The position numbers were made by a program, and so were the translations under genes. This document shows positions 18,940 through 25,863 of a DNA stretch of 64,000 nt, one piece after another. This DNA is from Vibrio sp. D404a (GTDB taxonomy: Bacteria > Pseudomonadota > Gammaproteobacteria > Enterobacterales > Vibrionaceae). The notes beneath the pieces were generated by a model. That model was not told the origin of the DNA and did not search any database. It worked only from the letters and a program-made list of their open reading frames with translations. The stretch spans positions 1 through 64,000 of the forward strand of contig NZ_JAHGAJ010000019.1 in the NCBI RefSeq assembly GCF_030248535.1, written 5' to 3'. The number at the start of each line of letters is the position of its first letter. The stretch's first letter is position 1.

Positions 18940-18968
18940 TATACCGTTTAAGAAAGAGAAAACCGTAA
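18940..18968 (-). promoter_or_regulatory. ECF-type promoter motif before PKD lipoprotein A
   Basis: Minus strand: TTACGG (18968-18963), 16 bp, CGGTATA (18946-18940), 56 bp before the start codon. Confidence 0.7.
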
Positions 18969-18975
18969 TCCAAAA

Positions 18976-19003
18976 ATAAAAAAGCGCGAATGTTCGCGCT
19001 TTT
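18976..19003 (-). terminator. Terminator after PKD lipoprotein B
   Basis: AAAAGCGCGAA / TTCGCGCTTTT hairpin with a 2-nt centre and T-rich flank on the minus strand. It separates PKD gene B from the promoter motif of PKD gene A just downstream. Confidence 0.85.
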
Positions 19004-19073
19004 GGTAGGTTTAGTTTGGAGACTAATGATTCGAGTTTGGAATCTAGAGTCTTTAGCTTGGAAGACAGTGAAC

Positions 19074-20396
19074 TTAGTTAGCCTCAGCACTAAAGTCGTA
19101 AGCAACGCCCATGTAGTTTGTGAAATCACTGTCAAGGATGAACGAATATACAACGTTGGTTCGCGCGCCCGTCGTCGGTTTTGCCCACATTTTCACGTAA
19201 GCCACATCCCCTGCATGTAGGACCTGGTTTAGTTCTATCCCTGTCATTTTCGGTGCATAATCTTCACCTCTGAAATCCATCTCAGTAATTTCACTGATTG
19301 TGTAGTCTTTACCAACCGCCTCTAGAGTATAAGTTCCCACTAGAACGTATTCGGGAGAATCACCTGTGATGGTTTTATCTAGGGTAATCGGCGTCGGTGT
19401 GTAAGGTAGGGCATGTACTGTTTTTTCATCTCCAAAGGTAAAGATGATTTCGCTGCTGCCTATGGCACTTGCGCTTAAGCGAACCATATCGGCTTCACTG
19501 GTGAATTCACCGTCATTTACAGTCAGCGAGAAGAGGTAATCACCCACTTGGTCGGGTGTGAAATCAGGTTTCGCGACTGTCGAGTCTGACAGTTCAGCCG
19601 TACTATTTTCCGGTTTAGAAAGTAGTTTCCACGTGTACGTAATCGCATCTTCATTGCCGTCGTAGCTGCCGCTGCCATCTAAGGTTGCTGTTTCTCTAAT
19701 CTCTAATGACTTTGCGCCACCTGCATTAGCGACAGGAGCAACGTTTTCTGCTGAATAAGACACAGTCACTTCTTGGCTAACGCTCTCGGAACCGTCGCTT
19801 ACTGTTAATTTCAGTTTGTAGTCACCGGCTGTATTAGAAAGTAGTACTGCTGTTGATGCTCCGCTGCCCGTGAGTTTCATTGTCGCACTATCTGGTGTTG
19901 ATAAAAGCGCCCATTGATAAGTTAAAACATCGCCATCAAGGTCGACGGCGTTAGACGGAATTTCGATAGATTTGGTTAGAGCAACACTTGGTGGTGTCGC
20001 AATATCGATGATTGGCGCCACGTTTTGTGATGCGTCAGTGACTTCAATGGTTTGCTTTGTGGTGCTTGAAGTGCCAGATACTGCACTTTCTAGTTCAAAT
20101 GTGTAATCACCAACAACATCTGGAGTGAAATAAGGTGAAATGGCTTTGCTTGCGTTAAGTGCAGCGTTACTGCCATCAGGCTTGCTTGTGAGCTTCCATT
20201 CGAAAGTCATGTTTTCGTTGTAGGTATCTAAACCTTGGGTTGCATCTAAGCGCACACGCTTGCCTAATTTGGCATAAGATTTTTCTACAGTTGCGTTGTT
20301 TGAAGAGTCTGAACTGCTGTCGCTGCTCCCACTACCGCATGCGATAAGCGCTGGCATAGCAGCAGCAAGTAAGGTCCATTTTAGTTTTGAAGTCAT
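19074..20396 (-). CDS. PKD-repeat lipoprotein B of the receptor locus
   Basis: A 440-residue lipoprotein, paralogous to the neighbour at 17505-18884. Signal with lipobox LIAC and a low-complexity Ser/Asp linker, then three PKD-like repeats with KLTVSDGSES and SLTVNDGEFTS strands. A C-terminal domain has YVLVGTYTLEAVGKDYT, aligning with YYTLGSFTFEAVEKD of A. I chose ATG 20396 (AGGA spaced 9-10 bp) over an upstream in-frame start at 20423, because the signal peptide then begins MTSKLKW. Role inferred as an outer-membrane accessory of the TonB receptor; no family-level function is known to me. Confidence 0.85.
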   Translation of the reverse strand: MTSKLKWTLLAAAMPALIACGSGSSDSSSDSSNNATVEKSYAKLGKRVRLDATQGLDTYNENMTFEWKLTSKPDGSNAALNASKAISPYFTPDVVGDYTFELESAVSGTSSTTKQTIEVTDASQNVAPIIDIATPPSVALTKSIEIPSNAVDLDGDVLTYQWALLSTPDSATMKLTGSGASTAVLLSNTAGDYKLKLTVSDGSESVSQEVTVSYSAENVAPVANAGGAKSLEIRETATLDGSGSYDGNEDAITYTWKLLSKPENSTAELSDSTVAKPDFTPDQVGDYLFSLTVNDGEFTSEADMVRLSASAIGSSEIIFTFGDEKTVHALPYTPTPITLDKTITGDSPEYVLVGTYTLEAVGKDYTISEITEMDFRGEDYAPKMTGIELNQVLHAGDVAYVKMWAKPTTGARTNVVYSFILDSDFTNYMGVAYDFSAEAN

Positions 20397-20464
20397 GTAT
20401 TTTTTCCTAATCATGAGTGGCAAAGCTGTTTGAAATCAGCCATGCAAATGTCAATTTCATTGGG

Positions 20465-20493
20465 TATACCGAATCAAGATGAGAAACCCGTAA
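20465..20493 (-). promoter_or_regulatory. ECF-type promoter motif before PKD lipoprotein B
   Basis: Minus strand: TTACGG (20493-20488), 16 bp, CGGTATA (20471-20465), 68 bp before the start codon. The receptor terminator's T run ends about 3 bp before the -35 element. Confidence 0.7.
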
Positions 20494-20495
20494 AG

Positions 20496-20518
20496 AAAAA
20501 CGCCCCGAAAGGCGTTTT
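20496..20518 (-). terminator. Terminator of the TonB-dependent receptor gene
   Basis: AAAACGCC / GGCGTTTT hairpin with 6-nt loop; on the minus strand it is followed by TTTTTC. It directly abuts the next ECF-type promoter. Confidence 0.8.
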
Positions 20519-20584
20519 ATTATGGTTTTGAGTGATACGTTTGATTCCAAACGAGTCTGAAAGGCAATATCAGTGGTCTTTTTA

Positions 20585-23500
20585 TTAAAATTTACCACTT
20601 AGTTTGAAGGTTAATGTCCGGCCTGGAGCGGGCATACCTGATACCGAACCTGTATCTAAGTAATAAACATCAGATAAATTATTACCAATCAGTTCAGCAC
20701 TCAGTTTTTTTGTGAAGGCATATTTGACGTAGGCATCATAAGTAATCACCTCAGTTCTTTTTATGATCTCATCTTCATGACTCGCTGAAACGTAGTTGGT
20801 ACGTACGCCTGTTTCTAAGTCGGTATCAAAGAAACGAGTACCTAGTAAAATACTGCCTGTATATTCAGGTGCTGCATGGGCAGCAAGGAAGCTTCCTTCT
20901 GAAAATCCACCACGAACACAGGTTTCTTCGGATGGGGTATTGCCTGAAATTACATCCTTTATATAACCTTGAGCGGCTGAGTTTTTGTCACAAACCTCGT
21001 TTCGGAAGTTGTAAGCAATTGAGGCATCAGCAAAATAATCGCTGTTATCAAACTGCCCATTGATCTCAATACCGCTGGTTCGTTGGCTATCTAGGTTAGT
21101 GAAGTTATAACTGTCACGGTCTCTATCCATCACATCGTCAATGGTTTGATCAAAATAGGTCAGCTTAAAGCTCGCATTATCGAAGTAGTGAATGTAGGCC
21201 GTCTCGTACAGTTTGGCACGCTCAGGTTGTAGTGGAGCACTTGCGACGGGGTTGCTACTGAATCCACTGGTACTTTCAAATAAGCTTGGGAAACGTAAAG
21301 TCTCAGCATAACGTGTGTAAATTCGGCTGTTATCGCTGATTAACCATGTGGCTGTGACAGAAGGCATCCAACCGCTACCGCTAGTTTTGTACTGGGTATT
21401 GTATTCTTCAGAAGTTTCAAGCGACTTGGCTTTACAACTGCCTTCGATGTAGTTTTCTTGTTGCATGGCAATACGACAAGCATTGTTCGCCAGATCGAGC
21501 TCGTTGTCGCTATTGGTTAACCAATTGGATGCATGGTGCTCGATGAAAGTGGTTTGATTTTGCGCCGCTTCGGTTTGTGTTTGTAGCTTTTGTTGTAATA
21601 TGGCATCGAAATTAGCGAGTTCAGCTTGTCGTTCGTCTAGCTGACTTTGGTACTCACTGGCTTGATCAGGGAACATAACGATCAAGTTTTGCAATCTATC
21701 TATCTCAGTATTGAGGTTTTGTTGCGTGAAAGTGACTCTTACCTCATGCTCTGCATTTGCTACATTTTGTGCGATCTCTTCCGGCGCATAGGTTTCTAGA
21801 GTTTGATACGTTAGTTGGTAGCCGTCTTTCTTGTACTCTTTAAGAGGGCTAATGTCGCCAGAGTTTACTTGATGTTCGATGTAGTAATCTGTCGCATTGT
21901 AAGAGATGTAACGAACACCAGAATCTAACACGATGGATTCATGTGGGCGCCATTCAATCTTTACTGCGCCGTTGTATTCTTCTCTTTCACCGGCACGGAC
22001 TGCACCACCATAGAAATCGACAAGGTTGGCTAGTCCCTCTTTAGGGTTCAATTCGTGCATCATGTAACTGCCGGACAACGTCATATCAATAGAGTCTGTC
22101 AGTAGCATCTTGTTATTGAAATCGAACCCGTACCTTTGCTCATCACGGTTAACGACGGATGTGTTTATGATGATGTCAGGCGTATCGCTTTTGTAGTTCA
22201 CGAAGTTGGGGAAGCCATAACCAGTATTGCTGCGTGAATCTGTTTTTGTCAGCCATAAGTTGGTGCTTAGGTTTAGCAAATCGTGTTCAGGGTTAGCTCT
22301 AAATTTCAGGGTGTAAGCTTGCATTTTTGCGATCGCAAGCGGCCACTGAGCGAGTCCGTCGGAATTACGGTAGTCTGAACGACTCGCCAATATTTCACCA
22401 TGAGTACTTTCCGTGTATCGGATACTGGCGTGCAGTTTGTAGTAATCACTGAAATTGATTGTGCCTTTTAACAGTGCTGATTCCATTTCGGCCGATGTGT
22501 TGGGTACTTCGTGGCCTGGGTAGTGGACCAATGCCATGTGTTCAGGTCTTAAAAGTGGATTTCGCCCCGCGACTTGGTCACTCGAGTTATTATCAAATGG
22601 TTTCGAGTAGAAGTCAGCTTTGCTTGTACCTGAGTAGTAGTTGCCTCGATTTCGGTATGCGTATGCGGCTAACCAGTCAAATTTTGGTTCGATTCCAGCG
22701 AGTGCGAGGCGGTAGGCGACGTCTTCTCCATTGAAGGGATTATCTGTTTTGTTGTCTCTGGTTTGGAAACGAAGTTCTGGATCGTCGTACAGTGGAACAC
22801 CACCTAGCTCGGCATAAGCAGGGACGTCTTGCCAACGTTTTCCGGTATGCAGTCGCGCTTTGTTTGGCTCGATGGAGTTACTGCTGCTTTCGGCAACTAA
22901 CTCAATACCAAATTGTTCACCTTCTTCAAGGATATCTTGCGGTTGCAAGGTAGTCACCTTTACGGCACCACCTGTTGAGGTATTGATCTCTGAGTTTAAT
23001 TGAGCACCTTGATAGACGGTCATACTGCCGATGAGGTTGGGGTCAATGTAGTTTCTGTTCGATGACCCACGATAGCCGTTATACACTGAAATGCCTTGTT
23101 CAGTACCATCGATAACAACAGGTACACGACCAAAGCCTTGTACTCCACGTACGTTCGGGTCGATACTGCCACCGCCATTTCGTGCTTCGCCACTGTGTGT
23201 GTTGGCGACACCGGTGAATAGATCCGCTGCACTGGTTCCTTTGAAACGTTCGATTTCTTCTTTCCCAAGATAAGCGGTTGCGACGTCTTTATCGTACACA
23301 TCCATTTCACCGTCTGTGTCTCTTTGATAGGCGTCATCAAAATGGGTGCGAACTTGTATAGCATCGAGCGTCATCGAGTCTGTAGTCGGTACGAGGTAGT
23401 AAACACCATCAGACTGTTTTTGTGCTTGCAGACCGGTATTGGTCAACAGCATAGACAGCGCTTGTTCATTGTTGTACTGGCCGACTAAACCTTGGCTGTA

Positions 23501-23707
23501 GAGCTCTGAAGAGAGTGAGGAATCTAGATAAAATTCGATACCCGATTCAACGGCAAAGTGGTTGAGAGCACTGTCTAGGGTGCATGCTGGAATATTATAT
23601 TGATGATCTTCTGCAGCGTGAGAAGCAAAAGGAAAACTCAATATAACGACACCGAGTTTCAAAGTGGTAATTTTGGAGAGTAGCGAGCGCTGCTTGGCAT
23701 TTGGCAC
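20585..23707 (-). CDS. TonB-dependent outer-membrane receptor with STN signalling domain
   Basis: A 1040-residue receptor/transducer. Signal peptide about 1-31. The STN domain (about 35-105, IPACTLDSALNHFAVES, LLTNTGLQAQ) contacts a FecR-type anti-sigma. A possible TonB box is MTLDAIQV. The plug is at about 160-250 (NGGGSIDPNVRGVQGFGRVPVV split). A 22-strand barrel ends with PGRTLTFKLSGKF and a terminal Phe. A predicted extracellular stretch at about 640-715 is a Gln/Glu-rich coiled coil, unusual for this family. It follows fecR with an ECF motif 39 bp upstream. Ligand unknown; iron or haem acquisition is likely given the Fur box and Slam cargo. Confidence 0.92.
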   Translation of the reverse strand: MPNAKQRSLLSKITTLKLGVVILSFPFASHAAEDHQYNIPACTLDSALNHFAVESGIEFYLDSSLSSELYSQGLVGQYNNEQALSMLLTNTGLQAQKQSDGVYYLVPTTDSMTLDAIQVRTHFDDAYQRDTDGEMDVYDKDVATAYLGKEEIERFKGTSAADLFTGVANTHSGEARNGGGSIDPNVRGVQGFGRVPVVIDGTEQGISVYNGYRGSSNRNYIDPNLIGSMTVYQGAQLNSEINTSTGGAVKVTTLQPQDILEEGEQFGIELVAESSSNSIEPNKARLHTGKRWQDVPAYAELGGVPLYDDPELRFQTRDNKTDNPFNGEDVAYRLALAGIEPKFDWLAAYAYRNRGNYYSGTSKADFYSKPFDNNSSDQVAGRNPLLRPEHMALVHYPGHEVPNTSAEMESALLKGTINFSDYYKLHASIRYTESTHGEILASRSDYRNSDGLAQWPLAIAKMQAYTLKFRANPEHDLLNLSTNLWLTKTDSRSNTGYGFPNFVNYKSDTPDIIINTSVVNRDEQRYGFDFNNKMLLTDSIDMTLSGSYMMHELNPKEGLANLVDFYGGAVRAGEREEYNGAVKIEWRPHESIVLDSGVRYISYNATDYYIEHQVNSGDISPLKEYKKDGYQLTYQTLETYAPEEIAQNVANAEHEVRVTFTQQNLNTEIDRLQNLIVMFPDQASEYQSQLDERQAELANFDAILQQKLQTQTEAAQNQTTFIEHHASNWLTNSDNELDLANNACRIAMQQENYIEGSCKAKSLETSEEYNTQYKTSGSGWMPSVTATWLISDNSRIYTRYAETLRFPSLFESTSGFSSNPVASAPLQPERAKLYETAYIHYFDNASFKLTYFDQTIDDVMDRDRDSYNFTNLDSQRTSGIEINGQFDNSDYFADASIAYNFRNEVCDKNSAAQGYIKDVISGNTPSEETCVRGGFSEGSFLAAHAAPEYTGSILLGTRFFDTDLETGVRTNYVSASHEDEIIKRTEVITYDAYVKYAFTKKLSAELIGNNLSDVYYLDTGSVSGMPAPGRTLTFKLSGKF

Positions 23708-23745
23708 CGTAATTTCCTTATCGGGATTTCTAACTGACTGTCACA

Positions 23746-23774
23746 TACACCGAACAAGAATCAGAAATCCGTAA
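23746..23774 (-). promoter_or_regulatory. ECF-type promoter motif before the receptor gene
   Basis: Minus strand: TTACGG (23774-23769), 16 bp, CGGTGTA (23752-23746), 38 bp before the receptor start. This matches the classical position of the fecA promoter behind fecIR. Confidence 0.72.
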
Positions 23775-23781
23775 TAAAATT

Positions 23782-24717
23782 TTATTTTGCTGTGATGGTG
23801 ACCCAAAGAGGAGTTCGGTAGTGGATTCTTACCGGTAGTATCTGGCTGATATTGTGTAAGGTTTTATCAATATCTTTGGTCGAGAACACACCAGTAAGTT
23901 TGAGTGCTGCGGCACTGGCATCGACGTTGATGATGCCGCGTCGATAACGCCCTAATTCGTTGATGAAGGTTTTGAGCTGTGTCGCTTCCGCCATGATTTT
24001 ATGTTCCAACCAAAGCATGTCTGAATCTTGGGTCTGGTTTGGCTGTGATACTGTGCGCCGATCGAAGTGGGCAGTTTGCCCTGCGAAAAGATGCGGTTTC
24101 CCCATCCCGAGCATAGGTTGAATTTCGACTTCACCCTCGTAAACAGAGACCTGAGTGGTATCTGTGTGCTCACGGATACTGAATTGGGTTCCGATAGGCA
24201 ACACTAAACCCCGCGAAGTTGTGACTGTTAATGGGCTGCGATGATGTGTATTGGTGATCATGACTTCGCCGCTTTCGATGTGAATATCACGCTGATCATT
24301 ATTAAAATCGATAAACAGTTTGGAATCAGTATTGAGTGCCAATTGTGTGCCATCGAGCAGCGTCATCGAACGAATTTCGCCCGTTGCCGTTGAGTATTCG
24401 GTACCTGTCGGCGTTGGTCTGTACACCGCCATGCCTGAACCTAGTGCGACGAACGAAATTGCGCTTATGGACAAGAATTCGCGACGGCTGACTCTCGGTG
24501 GCTTACGCGTTAAGACCTGCTTGCTGACTTTTCCTTGAGGAATGGCACAAAACTTACTTTGTAGCAGTTCTAACTTTTGCCATGCCAAGGCGTTATTAGG
24601 GTGGGCAAGCCTCCAACACTCGAAGGCGTCGTGATCTTGTTGCGTGGCATCATCAGCCCAAAGACGTGCCATCCAAACTGATGCTTGTTCTATGGTCTCA
24701 GGTGGTAATTGCTGCAT
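23782..24717 (-). CDS. fecR: FecR-type anti-sigma / signal transducer
   Basis: A 311-residue inner-membrane regulator. The N-terminal cytoplasmic FecR_N (DUF4880-like) region has VWMARLWADDA and ends before a TM segment (about 78-97). The TM is preceded by SRREFLSIS, a good twin-arginine-like motif. The periplasmic FecR domain (about 110-205, STATGEIRSMTLLDGTQLALN at its start) is followed by a C-terminal secretin/STN-like domain (about 235-311) that would meet the receptor's STN domain. It lies 1 bp after fecI. It should hold the sigma factor until the receptor is loaded. Confidence 0.92.
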   Translation of the reverse strand: MQQLPPETIEQASVWMARLWADDATQQDHDAFECWRLAHPNNALAWQKLELLQSKFCAIPQGKVSKQVLTRKPPRVSRREFLSISAISFVALGSGMAVYRPTPTGTEYSTATGEIRSMTLLDGTQLALNTDSKLFIDFNNDQRDIHIESGEVMITNTHHRSPLTVTTSRGLVLPIGTQFSIREHTDTTQVSVYEGEVEIQPMLGMGKPHLFAGQTAHFDRRTVSQPNQTQDSDMLWLEHKIMAEATQLKTFINELGRYRRGIINVDASAAALKLTGVFSTKDIDKTLHNISQILPVRIHYRTPLWVTITAK

Positions 24718-24718
24718 C

Positions 24719-25234
24719 TTAACCCTCGTTAAGCATGGCTAGCATGCAACCTTGAAGGCCCTTAGCAACGTACTTTTCCACAGACGATACTGAAACTTCA
24801 AGCTCGAAGGCGATCTCTTTGTAGCTTTTGCCTTCGAGCTGTCTCATGAGCAGTGCTTGGCGAGCTTTGATTGGAAGTTTGTGGAGTAGGGTATCGATCT
24901 CAACAAGTGCTTCTACCACTATGGTGTGATCTTCCGGAGAGCTAGCGACAAGAGAGGGTTCTTGTTCAATGAGCTCTAAGTAGGCACTTTCCACACGACG
25001 TTTTCGATAAAGATCAATCACCAACCCTTTAGCAATATGAGTCAGGTACTTTCTTGAATCTTTGTATTCAGGAAGCTTACCTCTGGTTAACAAGCGTAGA
25101 TAAGTATCTTGAACAAGATCAGCCGTAGTGTCAGGACAGCCTAAGCGTCGTTTAATAAACACCGATAACCAGCTGTGATGCTCTTGGTACATTTGATCCA
25201 CGCTGTGTGAGGTGTTGTTGCTCGCTACGGTCAT
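24719..25234 (-). CDS. fecI: FecI-type ECF sigma factor
   Basis: A 171-residue ECF sigma factor with region 2 (VQDTYLRLL, DSRKYLTHIAKGLVIDLYRKRR, about 45-80 with flanks) and region 4 (LPIKARQALLMRQLEGKSYKEIA split, SVSSVEKYVAKGL, about 118-165). I chose ATG 25234 (AAGGAG nearby) because a frame open from 25276 would begin with MIIIIIK read out of the Fur box itself. It should recognise the TTRCGG-N16-CGGTRTA elements found before each unit of this locus. It is co-transcribed with fecR. Confidence 0.93.
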   Translation of the reverse strand: MTVASNNTSHSVDQMYQEHHSWLSVFIKRRLGCPDTTADLVQDTYLRLLTRGKLPEYKDSRKYLTHIAKGLVIDLYRKRRVESAYLELIEQEPSLVASSPEDHTIVVEALVEIDTLLHKLPIKARQALLMRQLEGKSYKEIAFELEVSVSSVEKYVAKGLQGCMLAMLNEG

Positions 25235-25258
25235 TCCCTGATACTCCTTACTAACCTT

Positions 25259-25277
25259 AATGATAATTATTATCATT
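25259..25277 (-). promoter_or_regulatory. Fur box upstream of fecI
   Basis: AATGATAATTATTATCATT is a perfect 19-bp palindrome matching the Fur consensus very closely. It lies 25-43 bp before the fecI start, so the sigma/anti-sigma genes should be repressed by Fe-loaded Fur. Confidence 0.9.
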
Positions 25278-25495
25278 GGGGCGATGAATATATCAGAAAT
25301 TTTCTTATGTGCTACATGTTTTTTATAAATTGAGTGAATTTGAGAGGTTATTCAAATCTTTGATTTATATGGATAGTGTTTCAATAAAAATAACAGAAGG
25401 GTTGTTTATATGAAATGTTAATTGACTGATGCGGTTATAGAACATTCAATAAAGCTCGCTTTGTAACCACTTGAATAAATTAACTAAAATAATGG

Positions 25496-25523
25496 TTGAT
25501 CTAAAAAGTGAAACCGTTAAAGT
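25496..25523 (+). promoter_or_regulatory. Promoter of tRNA Leu-Cys operon 3
   Basis: TTGATC at 25496-25501, 16-bp spacer, TAAAGT at 25518-25523. The sequence from here to tRNA-Cys is nearly identical to operon 2. Confidence 0.6.
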
Positions 25524-25583
25524 ACGTTTCGTTCTCGCGGCACAAGTCGCTGAGAGATGGTGTTGCCATCGCATGATTGCGTT

Positions 25584-25670
25584 GCCCTGGTGGTGGAATT
25601 GGTAGACACAAGGGATTTAAAATCCCTCGGCGTTCGCGCTGTGCCGGTTCAAGTCCGGCCCGGGGCACCA
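25584..25670 (+). tRNA. tRNA-Leu (UAA), copy 3
   Basis: An 87-nt gene identical to copies 1 and 2. Confidence 0.97.
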
Positions 25671-25723
25671 TCTACTTACTCGCAAGAGGGAACAGAGTCG
25701 AACTCTTTAAACTCGCACAATTT

Positions 25724-25797
25724 GGCGCCTTGGCAGAGTGGCTATGCAGCGGATTGCAAATCCGTGGACCTCGGTTCGACTCCGGGAGGCGCCTCCA
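25724..25797 (+). tRNA. tRNA-Cys (GCA), copy 4
   Basis: A 74-nt gene identical to the other intact tRNA-Cys copies, 53 nt after tRNA-Leu. Confidence 0.97.
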
Positions 25798-25805
25798 AAT
25801 ATAAG

Positions 25806-25834
25806 AAAGCCCGCTACTCGTAGCGGGCTTTTTC
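25806..25834 (+). terminator. Terminator of tRNA operon 3
   Basis: AAAGCCCGCTA-CTCG-TAGCGGGCTTT with a T tract on the plus strand. It could also stop the converging lipoprotein transcript. Its sequence differs from the other tRNA-Cys terminators, marking a change of downstream DNA. Confidence 0.88.
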
Positions 25835-25863
25835 GATCTGACTGACCTAAATTATCTTCTTGT

